Assembly: GCF_900103735.1 (NCBI RefSeq)
Contig: NZ_FMXE01000005.1
Span: forward strand, 124,001-188,000
DNA from: Algoriphagus alkaliphilus
Lineage (GTDB): Bacteria > Bacteroidota > Bacteroidia > Cytophagales > Cyclobacteriaceae
Length of the DNA: 64,000 bases
Direction: 5' to 3'
Of the stretch, positions 9,313-19,682 are shown piece by piece (positions within the stretch are counted from its first letter, which is position 1; each line of letters opens with the position of its first letter). A program made the translations under genes and the position numbers. The notes beneath the pieces were generated by a model. It was not told the DNA's origin, ran no database searches, and was given only the letters and a program-made list of their open reading frames with translations.

Positions 9313-12300
9313 TTACATATTCCTTCGATACTGTCCCCCCACTTCGTAGAGCGCATTGGTGATTTGTCCAAGAGAGCAATATTTGGCCGCTTCCATCAGC
9401 AAGGCAAAGACGTTTTCATTTTTCACTGCTGCAATTTTAAGTGAATTTAGCTGCTGCTCTTCCAGACCAGCGTAGGTCTTATGTAAGTTTCTCAAGGTCT
9501 GAATTTGCGCTTCTTTTTCATCAGGATTGGCCCGGATTACTTCTCCGGGAGTTACCGTCGGCGAACCGTCTGATGAAAGGAAGGTATTCACACCGATAAT
9601 TGGAAATTCGCCGGTATGCTTCAGCATTTCGTAATGAAGGCTTTCCTCTTGAATTTTCCCCCGCTGATACATGGTTTCCATCGCACCCAGCACGCCTCCT
9701 CTTTCAGTAATCCGATCAAATTCGACATACACTGCTTCTTCGACCAAGTCTGTCAGTTCTTCAATTATAAAGGCTCCCTGAATGGGGTTTTCATTTTTGG
9801 TAAGCCCAAGTTCTTTGTTGATAATCAGCTGGATGGCCATCGCCCGACGCACTGATGCTTCGGTTGGTGTAGTGATCGCTTCATCATAGGCATTGGTATG
9901 CAGGGAATTGCAATTGTCATAAATCGCATACAATGCCTGCAGTGTGGTTCGGATATCGTTGAAGTCAATTTCCTGAGCATGAAGCGAACGGCCGGAAGTC
10001 TGAATGTGATATTTCAACATCTGTGAGCGGTCATTTGCTCCATATTTCAATTTCATGGCTTTGGCCCAAATTCTTCTTGCAACACGTCCGATCACCGCAT
10101 ATTCAGGATCAATTCCATTGGAGAAAAAGAAGGAAAGGTTTGGAGCAAATTCATTGATGTTCATTCCCCTTGACACATAATATTCCACGTATGTGAATCC
10201 GTTGGATAGTGTGAGGGCAAGTTGGGTAATCGGATTTGCTCCTGCCTCTGCAATATGATAACCTGATATAGAAACCGAGTAGAAATTTCTGACACTTTGA
10301 TCGATGAAGTACTGCTGTACATCCCCCATCAATCTAAGTGAAAACTCAGTTGAGAAAATGCAGGTATTCTGCGCCTGATCTTCTTTTAAAATATCCGCCT
10401 GAACAGTTCCGCGTACTTTAGAAAGGGTATCGGCTTTGATCTTTTCGTAAACCGCCGCAGGTAAAACCTGATCGCCTGTCACACCGAGGAGCATCAGGCC
10501 CAAGCCATTGTTTCCCTCAGGAATCACCCCGTTGTATTTCGGCCTTGGCAGTCCTTTTTTCTTGAAAATTGCCTCGATTTTTGAATTTACTTCTTCCTCC
10601 TGTCCATTTGCTTTGATATAGACTTCGCATTGCTGATCTATGGCTGCATTCATAAAAAAAGCCGTCATTGTAGCAGCAGGGCCATTGATCGTCATGGAAA
10701 CTGAGGTCATTGGATCGACCAGGTTGAAGCCGGAATAAAGCTTTTTTGCATCATCGAGACAGCAAATGTTGACTCCGGAGTTACCGATTTTTCCAAAAAT
10801 ATCCGGTCTATAGTCTGGATCTTCCCCATATAAAGTCACCGAGTCAAAGGCCGTCGACAGCCGCTTAGCCGGCATTCCCTGGGAGACATAGTGAAAGCGC
10901 TTGTTGGTACGCTCGGGTCCGCCTTCTCCAGCAAACATCCGTGTAGGATCTTCACCTTCACGTTTGAAAGGAAAAACGCCTGCAGTGTAAGGGAACTGAC
11001 CGGGAACATTTTCTCTCAAGCCCCATTTCAACAATTCTCCCCAAGCTTCATATTTCGGCAAAGCCACTTTTGAAATTCGGGAATTGGAAAGGGACAGCGA
11101 ATACGTCTGGATCTTAATCTCTTTGTCCCGGACTTTGAAAATATAAAAATCATCCTGATACTTTGCAGCCTCAGCAGGCCATTCTTCCAGCCATTTCTTG
11201 TTCTTTGGATCTAGATTTAGCTCCACTTGTGCATAGACTTCCTGCAGTTCTTTGATCAGGCGATCCACATCTGCCACCTGGGTGGACTTGACAGCTTCAA
11301 TGGATTTTCGGATACTGTATAGCTGCTGCGCAATTTCTTTTTGGGCTTCCACCCATTTGTCGTAGTTGCGATTGGTTTCGGTGATCTCACTCAGGTAGCG
11401 TGTACGAGCTGGCGGAATGATATAAATCTTCTCTGAGGAACCGGATACCAATTCCGAAGTACTTTGCCAGCCCTGAAATTTCTCTGAAACCTTACCGATC
11501 AAAGCCCGGTAAAGCTGATTCATGCCCGGATCATTAAATTGCGATGCAATAGTCCCAAAAACCGGAATCTGCTCATCGGAAATATCCCAAAGGTTATGAT
11601 TTCGCTTAAACTGCTTCTTCACATCGCGGATAGCATCCAAAGCGCCTCGCTTGTCAAACTTATTGAGCGCAATCACGTCTGCAAAATCCAGCATATCGAT
11701 TTTTTCAAGTTGAGAAGCGGCTCCATACTCCGGAGTCATCACATAAAGTGACAAGTCAGAATGCTCAATGATTTCCGTATCCGACTGCCCGATACCGGAA
11801 GTTTCCAAAATCACCAGATCAAACCCAGCTGCTTTCACGGTATCCACAGCATCCTGCACATATTTCGAAAGTGCCAAATTAGACTGGCGTGTCGCCAGCG
11901 AACGCATGAAAACGCGGGGATGATGGATGGCGTTCATGCGAATCCGATCGCCTAAAAGTGCTCCACCGGTTTTCCGCTTGGAAGGATCAACAGATATGAT
12001 AGCCAGAGTTTTATCATTAAAATCAATCAGGAATCTTCTGACCAATTCATCCACCAAAGAGGATTTCCCCGAACCTCCTGTTCCTGTGATTCCCAAAACG
12101 GGTGCAACAGCAGATTTACTTTGCTTTCTCACCGAATCGAGTAGCACCTTTGATTTTTCAGGGAAATTTTCAAAAGCTGATATTGCTCTGGCGACGTGTT
12201 CTTTTTTGTTTTTGGCAAATGAAAATTCTTCAGGCAGTACATCGCCTATCGGAAAATCACAGGTTGAAACCAAATCATTGATCATGCCCTGCAATCCCAT

Positions 12301-12690
12301 AGACCGCCCATCATCAGGAGCATAAATTCGGGTGATGCCGTACCCATGAAGTTCATTTATTTCTTCGGGAAGAATTGTTCCTCCTCCTCCTCCAAATATC
12401 TTGACGTGACCTGCACCCCTTTCGCGAAGCAAATCATACATGTATTTAAAAAATTCGACGTGCCCGCCCTGATAAGAGGTAATCGCTATTGCCTGCACAT
12501 CTTCCTGAATAGCGCAATCGACGATTTCCTGCACGGATCGATTGTGACCTAGGTGAATGACTTCGCAGCCGGTGGATTGGATAATCCTACGCATGATATT
12601 GATTGCCGCGTCATGTCCGTCAAAAAGTGAAGCTGCGGTGACAATCCGAATATGATTATTGGGTTTATAAATTTCCACGGGAGTATTCAT
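9313..12690 (-). CDS. icmF: Fused isobutyryl-CoA mutase / MeaI G-protein chaperone
   Basis: IcmF interconverts isobutyryl-CoA and n-butyryl-CoA with adenosylcobalamin, and some members act on isovaleryl- or pivalyl-CoA. The 1125-residue order is diagnostic. A B12-binding domain (about 13-145) has cobalamin-ligand His26 in SLFDGHDAA and a GGGGG loop. A MeaI-type GTPase (about 195-410) has Walker [10 protein letters not shown] and NKFD at 343-346. After a linker comes the substrate-binding and catalytic TIM barrel (about 555-1100). The residue corresponding to the methylmalonyl-CoA mutase substrate Tyr appears to be Phe ([12 protein letters not shown], about 571-582), as expected for IcmF rather than a methylmalonyl-CoA mutase. 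It is monocistronic in this window. Confidence 0.93.
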   Translation of the reverse strand: MNTPVEIYKPNNHIRIVTAASLFDGHDAAINIMRRIIQSTGCEVIHLGHNRSVQEIVDCAIQEDVQAIAITSYQGGHVEFFKYMYDLLRERGAGHVKIFGGGGGTILPEEINELHGYGITRIYAPDDGRSMGLQGMINDLVSTCDFPIGDVLPEEFSFAKNKKEHVARAISAFENFPEKSKVLLDSVRKQSKSAVAPVLGITGTGGSGKSSLVDELVRRFLIDFNDKTLAIISVDPSKRKTGGALLGDRIRMNAIHHPRVFMRSLATRQSNLALSKYVQDAVDTVKAAGFDLVILETSGIGQSDTEIIEHSDLSLYVMTPEYGAASQLEKIDMLDFADVIALNKFDKRGALDAIRDVKKQFKRNHNLWDISDEQIPVFGTIASQFNDPGMNQLYRALIGKVSEKFQGWQSTSELVSGSSEKIYIIPPARTRYLSEITETNRNYDKWVEAQKEIAQQLYSIRKSIEAVKSTQVADVDRLIKELQEVYAQVELNLDPKNKKWLEEWPAEAAKYQDDFYIFKVRDKEIKIQTYSLSLSNSRISKVALPKYEAWGELLKWGLRENVPGQFPYTAGVFPFKREGEDPTRMFAGEGGPERTNKRFHYVSQGMPAKRLSTAFDSVTLYGEDPDYRPDIFGKIGNSGVNICCLDDAKKLYSGFNLVDPMTSVSMTINGPAATMTAFFMNAAIDQQCEVYIKANGQEEEVNSKIEAIFKKKGLPRPKYNGVIPEGNNGLGLMLLGVTGDQVLPAAVYEKIKADTLSKVRGTVQADILKEDQAQNTCIFSTEFSLRLMGDVQQYFIDQSVRNFYSVSISGYHIAEAGANPITQLALTLSNGFTYVEYYVSRGMNINEFAPNLSFFFSNGIDPEYAVIGRVARRIWAKAMKLKYGANDRSQMLKYHIQTSGRSLHAQEIDFNDIRTTLQALYAIYDNCNSLHTNAYDEAITTPTEASVRRAMAIQLIINKELGLTKNENPIQGAFIIEELTDLVEEAVYVEFDRITERGGVLGAMETMYQRGKIQEESLHYEMLKHTGEFPIIGVNTFLSSDGSPTVTPGEVIRANPDEKEAQIQTLRNLHKTYAGLEEQQLNSLKIAAVKNENVFALLMEAAKYCSLGQITNALYEVGGQYRRNM

Positions 12691-13009
12691 GACATTGGGT
12701 TTATTTGCTGCTAGGTTTCAAATTGAAACGGTTTAGGGCAGAGTTAAGCTAACTTTTTTACGCCTGCGAATATAACAATTTTACAGGAGGAAGGGCTTTG
12801 GTGAAAGATTAGAAACAAAATATTCTTTGGTTATTTATGCGGATTTTACTTTTTTAATTCGGTCGTAAATTCTGTATTCCATTCGTTTTGCGAAATTTAT
12901 GTAAAGCGTTCCAGGTATGGATTTCTAAAAAATATCGAAATGAGGGTTGGCCATTTTGATTTAAAAGGCTTCTGAGTAGTTTAGTGATTCCATCGACCCA
13001 AAACCCTTC
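12691..13009. other. Intergenic region between divergent icmF and sugar porter
   Basis: 319 bp without a coding region. It should hold the promoters of both flanking genes. I see a 15-bp inverted repeat near the icmF start (separate entry) and otherwise AT-rich DNA with no recognised element. Confidence 0.6.
12715..12729. promoter_or_regulatory. Candidate operator upstream of icmF
   Basis: Perfect inverted repeat GTTTCAA-A-TTGAAAC, 25 bp before the icmF start codon. The position suits repression of icmF. No regulator is encoded nearby, so the assignment is positional only. Confidence 0.35.
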
Positions 13010-14353
13010 ATGACTTCTAAACAATATGCCTTTTTTGTTTCCATCACAGCCGCTTTGGGCGGCTTTTTGTTTGGATTTGATACAGCAGTGATCTCCGGTG
13101 CAGAGCGGGACATTCAAGAAGTATGGAAACTAAGTGATTGGATTCACGGATTAGCCATAGCATCAGCACTTTATGGGACGGTGATTGGGGCATTGTTTGG
13201 AGGGATTCCCGCGGATCGAATTGGCAGAAAGAAAAGTTTACTATGGATCGGCCTATTTTACTTCATTTCAGCACTAGGGTCGGGCTTGGCTTGGGATGTT
13301 GAATCCTTCACGTTCTTTAGATTTCTGGGAGGCTTGGGAGTCGGTGCTTCCTCGGTTGTAGCCCCGATGTACATTTCGGAGATTGCTCCTGCCAAAAACA
13401 GGGGACAATTAGTCGCACTGTATCAGTTCAACATTGTCTTTGGGATCGTGGTGGCTTACATTTCCAACTACCTGATCGGTACAGCCGGACTTCCCGAAGA
13501 TTGGAGATGGATGCTCGCCGTGGAAGGAATCCCCGCATTACTATATAGTGTGATGATTTTTAGAATTCCTGAAAGTCCGCGTTGGCTGATTGCCAAATTC
13601 AATGATCAGGTCAAAGCACGGGAAATCTTGACCCGAACTGATCCGGACGGTGTCGATGAAGCTATCCGACTTGCGATTGAAGAAGAAAAAAGCATGAAGC
13701 AGAAGGCAGGATTTGGAGCCCTTTTCAATTCCCGATTCTTTTCAAGTACAATGCTGGCTGTGATGATAGCCTTTTTCAATCAGGTGTCGGGAATTAATGC
13801 CATTATATACTTTGCCCCAAGAATCTTTGAAATGGCTGGTATTTCCACTGAAAATGCGCTGATTTCCACCATTGGAATCGGCATTGTCAATCTGGTAGCA
13901 ACCTTTTTCGGCCTGTATTTGATTGATCGGCTTGGACGAAAAAAGCTGATGTACATCGGGTCATTTGGATACATCCTATTCCTCGGCTTGATGGCCTTCA
14001 ATTTTCTGGGGCCCGGGATTCCGGCATTTTGGCTTCCGGTTTTTGTTTTCGGTTTTATTGCATCACATGCAGTGGGTCAAGGTGCCGTAATATGGGTCTT
14101 CATTTCTGAAATGTTTCCCAATGAACTTAGAGCCTCCGGTCAGTCTTTGGGTTCTTTTACACATTGGATTCTGGCAGCCCTCATTGCGAATGTTTTTCCT
14201 TTCTTTGCCAACAGCTACGGCCCGGGCTATATCTTTGCGTTTTTCTGCGGAATGATGGTCCTCCAACTGCTTTGGGTAAAGTTTAAAATGCCGGAGACCA
14301 AAGGACGCTCCTTGGAAGAGATTCAAAAAGACTTACATAAAAACCATGCGTGA
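13010..14353 (+). CDS. MFS sugar porter (sugar:H+ symporter)
   Basis: The 447 residues have twelve predicted membrane segments and the sugar porter signatures GGFLFGFDTAVISGA at the N terminus, ADRIGRKKSLL in loop 2-3, RFLGGLGVGASSVVAPMYISE, PESPRWLI after TM6, IDRLGRKKLM in the second half and the C-terminal PETKGRSLEEI. These place it in the XylE/GlcP/GalP group that imports monosaccharides with protons. The stop overlaps the fructokinase start by 8 bp, so fructose or a fructose-yielding sugar is the likely cargo. That inference rests on the neighbour only. Confidence 0.92.
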   Translation: MTSKQYAFFVSITAALGGFLFGFDTAVISGAERDIQEVWKLSDWIHGLAIASALYGTVIGALFGGIPADRIGRKKSLLWIGLFYFISALGSGLAWDVESFTFFRFLGGLGVGASSVVAPMYISEIAPAKNRGQLVALYQFNIVFGIVVAYISNYLIGTAGLPEDWRWMLAVEGIPALLYSVMIFRIPESPRWLIAKFNDQVKAREILTRTDPDGVDEAIRLAIEEEKSMKQKAGFGALFNSRFFSSTMLAVMIAFFNQVSGINAIIYFAPRIFEMAGISTENALISTIGIGIVNLVATFFGLYLIDRLGRKKLMYIGSFGYILFLGLMAFNFLGPGIPAFWLPVFVFGFIASHAVGQGAVIWVFISEMFPNELRASGQSLGSFTHWILAALIANVFPFFANSYGPGYIFAFFCGMMVLQLLWVKFKMPETKGRSLEEIQKDLHKNHA

Positions 14354-15227
14354 TCAAGTTGTAATTTTCGGAGAAATGCTTTGGGATTGCCTTCCAAGCG
14401 GACCTGTAGCTGGGGGTGCGCCCATGAATGTGGCACTCAATCTTCATCAGCTGGGATTAAATTCCCGTTTGATTTCCGCTGTTGGAAAGGATGAAGACGG
14501 GGAAAAGCTACTTGGTTTTCTTCGGGAATTTGAACTTCCACTTGACCTCATTCAAATCAAAGCCGATCATGAAACATCCAAGGTCTTGGTCGACACCACT
14601 GATCCCGAAAACATCAAGTACAATATAATCTCTCCGGTAGCATGGGATTTTATTGAGTGGACTGTTGCTAATGACCAAGCAGTGGAAGATGCGGATGCAT
14701 TTGTATTTGGAACACTGGGTGTCCGAAATACAGAAAGTCTAAAAACCCTGATAAAGCTTCTCCAACACCCCACATTACGGATTTTTGACGCAAACTTACG
14801 CCCTCCATTCTATGATTTTGAGGTAATAGAAACGCTGCTAGGATTCACTGATGTCCTGAAAATAAACGAAGATGAATTGGAGATTTTCGCCGACTATTTT
14901 GGGACTGATCCCGGCATTGAATCACTTTGTAATTATTTAGATCAGCATTTTCCTATGGAGATCATCTGCATCACCCAAGGATCAAAAGGAGCGTTGATTT
15001 ATCAAAAAGGGGAAATTTATCCACACTCCGGCTACAAAGTACAAGTAGTGGATTCGATAGGCGCCGGGGATGCTTTTTTAAGCGGATTTATAAAAACGTA
15101 TTTAGAGGAAAAGTCCCCGCAGGAAATTCTGGATTTTGCCTGTAAAATCGGTGGGTTTGTCGCAACTCAAAAAGGAGGAACACCCAGGTATAGCGAAGCG
15201 GATATCCACAGGATTGGTGAGTTCTGA
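14346..15227 (+). CDS. PfkB-family carbohydrate kinase (fructokinase-like)
   Basis: The 293 residues show the PfkB signatures: an N-terminal GGAPMNVALNLHQLG substrate motif and the C-terminal anion hole and base DSIGAGDAFLSGF, with Asp in GAGD as catalytic base. The FGEMLWDCLPSG opening is typical of the bacterial fructokinase group. It phosphorylates a sugar imported by the overlapping sugar porter gene, probably fructose to fructose-6-phosphate. Translational coupling is indicated by the 8-bp overlap. Confidence 0.88.
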   Translation: MRDQVVIFGEMLWDCLPSGPVAGGAPMNVALNLHQLGLNSRLISAVGKDEDGEKLLGFLREFELPLDLIQIKADHETSKVLVDTTDPENIKYNIISPVAWDFIEWTVANDQAVEDADAFVFGTLGVRNTESLKTLIKLLQHPTLRIFDANLRPPFYDFEVIETLLGFTDVLKINEDELEIFADYFGTDPGIESLCNYLDQHFPMEIICITQGSKGALIYQKGEIYPHSGYKVQVVDSIGAGDAFLSGFIKTYLEEKSPQEILDFACKIGGFVATQKGGTPRYSEADIHRIGEF

Positions 15228-15374
15228 GTGATTGAATAAGTGGTAAGTAGTGAATTGTAAACTGTGAGTTGTAAGTTGTATTTCAACTACTGATTACAAC
15301 TTACCGATTACTGCATACAATTTTTACCTAATCTGACTCATTCCTAAAAACTGCCAACAGTGCTTGGACACTGC
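15228..15374. repeat. Low-complexity spacer between convergent genes
   Basis: After the fructokinase stop come short slipped repeats such as AAGTGGTAAGTAGTGAATTGTAA and GTGAGTTGTAAGTTGTA. Before the SixA stop comes ACTGCCAACAGTGC...ACTGCTCACTGC, the ACTGCC/GGCAGT word seen elsewhere. No clean terminator hairpin was found. Confidence 0.55.
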
Positions 15375-15842
15375 TCACTGCATCAGTTCTTTCAATGTCC
15401 CCGTGCCCAGACCGATCATATGCCACTCGGTGATTTCCAAATCGATAATAGCCATCATCCCGGGCTGAAGCCCCACGTAATTGGCATGAGTCAAATGAGA
15501 TATCAGCACGCTGATGGTCGGATTGTGTCCGATAAGCATGCAGGATTGAGCATCATCCGGAGTATTCTCAAGAAGTTTTATCAGTGCTTCCAGTCCCCCT
15601 TCATAGATCTGCTGAGCATATACTTCCGTATCTATTTCGATGTGTTTTTTGATTATTTCTGCGGTTTCACGCGTACGGGTAGCAGCAGAACAATATAAAT
15701 GATCCACTTTCAACCCTGTGGGCTGAAGTGTTTGACCTAAGCGATTGAGGTTTTCTTTTCCTTTTTTAGTCAGTTGTCTTTGGAAGTCCACACCATCTGA
15801 AAAGCCTGCTTCACCATGTCTCAACAGAAATAATTGCTTCAT
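15375..15842 (-). CDS. sixA: SixA-type phosphohistidine phosphatase
   Basis: The 155 residues belong to the histidine phosphatase superfamily. The catalytic motif RHGE is at residues 8-11 with nucleophile His9, and the second catalytic histidine lies in MLIGHNPTISVL. It is the short SixA form without extra domains. In E. coli SixA removes phosphate from the NPr protein of the nitrogen PTS, while in Bacteroidota the target is not established. It is divergently arranged from topA. Confidence 0.85.
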   Translation of the reverse strand: MKQLFLLRHGEAGFSDGVDFQRQLTKKGKENLNRLGQTLQPTGLKVDHLYCSAATRTRETAEIIKKHIEIDTEVYAQQIYEGGLEALIKLLENTPDDAQSCMLIGHNPTISVLISHLTHANYVGLQPGMMAIIDLEITEWHMIGLGTGTLKELMQ

Positions 15843-15999
15843 TTATTACCCGTTTTACTTAAAAATCTTTAACCAAAACCTCAAAAATCTTTCCAAATCG
15901 GATGATCTCATTTTTTTATTATTTGGACAAGAAAACTAGGCCCTCTATTTTTAGCTTTTCGTATTTGGCCTTTCGGTCAGGAAATTTCCCATTTTCTCT

Positions 16000-18327
16000 A
16001 TGTTAAAAAATCTAGTCATCGTCGAATCCCCTGCCAAAGCAAAGACCATTGAGGGTTACCTCGGCAAGGACTTCAAGGTAGTCTCCAGCTATGGTCACGT
16101 GCGGGATCTTCCTAAAGGCGACAAAGCAATAGATATCAAAAACCGCTTCCAACCTACCTACGAGGTCACTGCCGATAAAAAAGAGGTGATCAAAAATCTG
16201 AAAGCACTTTCAAAGGATGCCGTGATGGTTTACTTAGCGAGTGATGATGACCGCGAAGGTGAAGCCATTTCATGGCACCTTAAAGAGGTGCTAAACTTAA
16301 AAGAAGAACGCACCAGGAGAATTGTTTTTAGAGAAATCACCAAGAATGCCATCACAAAAGCGATCGAAAACCCTAGGGGAATTGATTACAATCTGGTGAA
16401 TGCGCAGCAGGCCAGAAGGATTTTGGACAGGTTGGTTGGGTTTGAGCTTTCTCCAATTCTTTGGAAAAAAATAAAAACAGGTCTCTCCGCCGGACGGGTT
16501 CAATCTGTGGCAGTTCGCCTAATTGTGGAGCGCGAGCGGGAAATCGAGACGCACAAATCCAAGTCATCGTTTCGGGTCACTGCACTGTTTGAAGTGGAAG
16601 GAAAAACCTTTCAGTCCGAACTCCCCAAGAAATTTGACACCAAAGCAGAAGCCGAAGACTTTCTGAAGAAATGCCTGGAGGCATCTTTCTCCGTAGCAAA
16701 TCTGGAGAAAAAGCCAACGAAAAAGACTCCCGCAGCACCTTTTACCACGTCCACCCTTCAGCAGGAAGCTTCGCGAAAGCTTTATTTTTCCGTTGCACAA
16801 ACCATGTCTGTAGCTCAGAAGCTATACGAGGCCGGAAAGATCACTTACATGCGTACAGACAGCACCAACCTATCTCAGGATGCTATGTCTGCCGCTAAAC
16901 AATCAATTGAAGACTCTTTTGGGTCTAGATACCATAAATCAAGACAGTTTACCACCAAGTCCGAAAGTGCACAAGAAGCGCACGAAGCCATTCGCCCTAC
17001 AGATTTCTCTGCCAGCCAAGTGTCCGGAGAGCGTAATGAACAGCGACTTTACGAACTGATCTGGAAGCGTGCCATCGCTTCTCAAATGGCAGATGCCGAA
17101 CTGGAAAAAACGGTCATCACCATTGCCATCTCCAATTCTACGCTGAATCTTGTGGCGACCGGTGAGGTGATTAAGTTTGATGGATTTCTCAAGGTGTATT
17201 TGGAAGATACTGACGATGAACCTGAAGATGAGGAAGAAGGAAACAAGTCGCTTTTGCCTCCAATCAACATTGGTCAAGGACTGAATCTTCAGGAAATGAA
17301 AGGTAGAGAAACCTTCAGCAGACCTGCACCGAGGTATACCGAAGCATCGCTGGTGAAAAAACTAGAAGAACTGGGTATTGGCCGACCTTCCACTTACGCA
17401 CCAACGATCTCCACGATCCAAAAGCGGGAGTACGTGGTCAAAGAAGCAAGAGATGGTACACCACGAAACTATGTGGAAATGAAGATCGCCAAGGGACAAT
17501 TCCATGACGCAACCAAAACAGAAAATACCGGCGCAGAGAAAAACAAGCTCTTCCCTACCAATATCGCCATGGTGGTCAATGACTTCCTGGTGGAGCATTT
17601 CCCAAATGTCATTGATTTCCATTTCACTGCACGAGTAGAAAAGGAATTTGACGACATCGCCGCAGGAGGACAGGATTGGCAGGATATGATCGACGGATTC
17701 TATGGTAAATTCCACAAAAGTGTGGAAGATACCGAGCAGGTTTCCCGTCAGGATGTAAACACCAGCCGAATGATTGGGCAGCACCCAAGCAATGGCAAAA
17801 ATGTCTATGCAAGACTTGGACGCTTTGGGCCATTGGTTCAAATCGGAGAAACCGAAGATGAAGACAAGCAGTTTGCAAGTTTGAAAAAGGGTCAGTTTAT
17901 CGAAAATATGACCATGGATGATGCCCTCGAACTGTTTAAGCTGCCGCGGGAAGTGGGATTCTTTGAAGACAAAAAGATGACTGCTGCACTCGGAAGATAT
18001 GGACCATACATCAAACATGAAAGCGCATTTTACTCCCTGAATAAAGAGCAGGATCCGATGTCCATCACCGAAGCAGAGGCAATAGAGTTAATCGTGAATA
18101 AGCGTGATGCAGACTCCAAAAAACATATCAAAACCTTTGATGAAAATCCTGAGATTCAAGTACTGAACGGTCGCTGGGGACCATACATCAAGCTGGGAAA
18201 AAACAACTATAAGATCCCAAAAGGAAAGGAAGCAGAGCAACTCACCTACACCGAAACGATCGAAATCATCGAATCACAGCCGGATGCAGGCAAGAAAAAA
18301 GGCAAGTTTCCTGCGAAAAAGAAGTAA
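16000..18327 (+). CDS. topA: DNA topoisomerase I
   Basis: Type IA topoisomerase that relaxes negative supercoils. The Toprim domain starts with IVESPAKAKTIEGYLG (Glu9) and contains the acidic triad in SDDDREGE (residues 81-88). The active-site tyrosine is Tyr283 in ITYMRTDSTN. Core TopA signatures (RPTDFSAS, GIGRPSTYAPTI) follow. Instead of zinc ribbons, the C terminus has three topoisomerase C-terminal repeats marked by LGRFGPLVQIG, LGRYGPYIKHE and NGRWGPYIKLG, the usual form in Bacteroidota, and a lysine-rich tail (KKKGKFPAKKK). The 775-residue length fits this type. Confidence 0.96.
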   Translation: MLKNLVIVESPAKAKTIEGYLGKDFKVVSSYGHVRDLPKGDKAIDIKNRFQPTYEVTADKKEVIKNLKALSKDAVMVYLASDDDREGEAISWHLKEVLNLKEERTRRIVFREITKNAITKAIENPRGIDYNLVNAQQARRILDRLVGFELSPILWKKIKTGLSAGRVQSVAVRLIVEREREIETHKSKSSFRVTALFEVEGKTFQSELPKKFDTKAEAEDFLKKCLEASFSVANLEKKPTKKTPAAPFTTSTLQQEASRKLYFSVAQTMSVAQKLYEAGKITYMRTDSTNLSQDAMSAAKQSIEDSFGSRYHKSRQFTTKSESAQEAHEAIRPTDFSASQVSGERNEQRLYELIWKRAIASQMADAELEKTVITIAISNSTLNLVATGEVIKFDGFLKVYLEDTDDEPEDEEEGNKSLLPPINIGQGLNLQEMKGRETFSRPAPRYTEASLVKKLEELGIGRPSTYAPTISTIQKREYVVKEARDGTPRNYVEMKIAKGQFHDATKTENTGAEKNKLFPTNIAMVVNDFLVEHFPNVIDFHFTARVEKEFDDIAAGGQDWQDMIDGFYGKFHKSVEDTEQVSRQDVNTSRMIGQHPSNGKNVYARLGRFGPLVQIGETEDEDKQFASLKKGQFIENMTMDDALELFKLPREVGFFEDKKMTAALGRYGPYIKHESAFYSLNKEQDPMSITEAEAIELIVNKRDADSKKHIKTFDENPEIQVLNGRWGPYIKLGKNNYKIPKGKEAEQLTYTETIEIIESQPDAGKKKGKFPAKKK

Positions 18328-18332
18328 TTCAG

Positions 18333-18360
18333 AACCGACCTCCCAAGGGTCGGTTTTTTT
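18333..18360 (+). terminator. topA terminator
   Basis: Stem AACCGACC / GGTCGGTT with a 7-nt loop and a T7 tail, 6 bp after the topA stop. Confidence 0.9.
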
Positions 18361-18419
18361 GGGAAAAACTATTCCTTATGAGCAAAATAGTCTTTGGCAA
18401 GGGCGATATACATCACATA

Positions 18420-18660
18420 ATTCGAAAATAGTTCGACCCGCTACGGGGTCGTGGGGATTGGGTCTATATCACGTTTTCCACGGGTTCCACCCGCGGCTAT
18501 TTAGATGTTTGACCCCTTATAAGGGGTCTGAAATCTTAACAATAGGGAAAAAGAATAATCCAATGACCACGAAGTGGTCAAACCTTTCAATAAACCTAGG
18601 GAAATAAAGGTCAACAATGGCGGACAACAACCCCGAAGCGGATTGAACTTTTTGGAAATG
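18420..18660. repeat. REP-like palindrome cluster
   Basis: Within 240 bp there are at least five short imperfect palindromes: GACCCGCTACGGGGTC (about 18434), CCACGGGTTCCACCCGCGG (about 18478), GACCCCTTATAAGGGGTC (about 18511), GACCACGAAGTGGTC (about 18564) and CCCCGAAGCGG (about 18631). The wording resembles REP sequences that in many Bacteroidota are linked to RAYT (REP-associated tyrosine) transposases. None is encoded nearby. The whole 18361-18858 stretch otherwise contains no plausible gene. Confidence 0.6.
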
Positions 18661-18858
18661 GACTTACAAATTCCAAAGACAAAAAAGGTGTTGATGCAAT
18701 CTAAACCTAAAAACTTCTTTAACTTCAAAATTGAAAGTCCGCCGGGCGTGGGCTTAAGCCGCATACCTAATATCGAAAAGTAAATGCCAGAAAAAGGATC
18801 AACTCCATCCGGGTCTGGTACAGCGGTGATATTTTGTTATTTTTCCGGTTCAATTCCT

Positions 18859-19551
18859 ATGAATCAAAAAAGACTTGTCGTACTTACCGGTGCCGGAGTA
18901 TCTGCAGAAAGCGGAATACGCACCTTCAGAGACAGTAATGGACTTTGGGAAGGTCATGACATAATGGAGGTAGCATCCCCTGGAGGCTGGCGTAAAAATC
19001 AAGCCTTGGTTCTGGATTTTTACAATCAGCGAAGAAAACAGGCTCAGGACTGCCAGCCAAACGATGCGCACTATGCCTTGGCTAGGCTGGAAAGGCACTT
19101 TGAGGTTCAGATCATTACCCAAAATGTAGACGACCTCCATGAACGAGCAGGCTCCTCCAATGTGCTTCACTTGCATGGGGAACTCAGTAAAGCTCAAAGT
19201 TCACTCGACCCAAGTTTAGTTTATACCTTGGATCATTGGGAGATCAAAGAAGGCACTAAATGCGAAAAAGGAAGTCAACTCCGCCCTTTCATTGTATGGT
19301 TTGGGGAGGCTGTACCCATGATGGAACCCGCCATTTCCCTGACATCCAAGGCAGATGTATTTTTGGTATTGGGCACTTCCATGCAAGTTTATCCAGCAGC
19401 CAGTCTGATCGATTTTGTGCCAAAGGCAGCGCGAAAATTCTTGATTGACCCACAGGTTCCCGACTTTCAGTTACCTAGAGAAGTGAAAGTGATTCAGGAA
19501 AAAGCCACAGTAGGAATGCGGATTTTGGAGGATTTGCTGGTTTCAAGTTAA
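18859..19551 (+). CDS. cobB: SIR2-family NAD-dependent deacylase (SIRT5/CobB-like, zinc-less)
   Basis: NAD-dependent lysine deacylase of 230 residues. The start is set at the ATG at 18859 because LVVLTGAGVSAESGIRTFRD, the NAD-binding motif, follows directly. An upstream in-frame ATG at 18784 would only add 25 unlikely residues. Catalytic His106 is in LHLHGEL, and the QNVD motif (88-91) is intact. Tyr55 and Arg58 (FYNQR) match the Y-x-x-R pocket that gives SIRT5-type enzymes desuccinylase and demalonylase activity. Only one cysteine (Cys135) remains where four zinc ligands are expected, so the zinc ribbon appears to be lost. Confidence 0.9.
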   Translation: MNQKRLVVLTGAGVSAESGIRTFRDSNGLWEGHDIMEVASPGGWRKNQALVLDFYNQRRKQAQDCQPNDAHYALARLERHFEVQIITQNVDDLHERAGSSNVLHLHGELSKAQSSLDPSLVYTLDHWEIKEGTKCEKGSQLRPFIVWFGEAVPMMEPAISLTSKADVFLVLGTSMQVYPAASLIDFVPKAARKFLIDPQVPDFQLPREVKVIQEKATVGMRILEDLLVSS

Positions 19552-19682
19552 ACTAGCCTCGAAAAATTAATTGATTTAGAGTTAGCGGCAGAACTCATCC
19601 CATTCTGTTTTGATTTTTTTCCATTACTTTAAGGCTGATAGACAAATCTGACTCGCTGAACTTTAGACCCAAGCCATTATTT

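Noticed and set aside
9313-12690. Methylmalonyl-CoA mutase
   Set aside because: The order B12 domain, G-protein, mutase in one chain and Phe in the substrate position indicate IcmF instead.
17362-18018. 218-codon frame on the minus strand inside topA
   Set aside because: It is antisense to conserved TopA sequence and gives an implausible Cys/His/Phe-rich product.
18784-18858. Upstream ATG extending the sirtuin by 25 residues
   Set aside because: The extra residues lie before the conserved first strand of the fold and in spacer-like sequence. The ATG at 18859 fits the family start.
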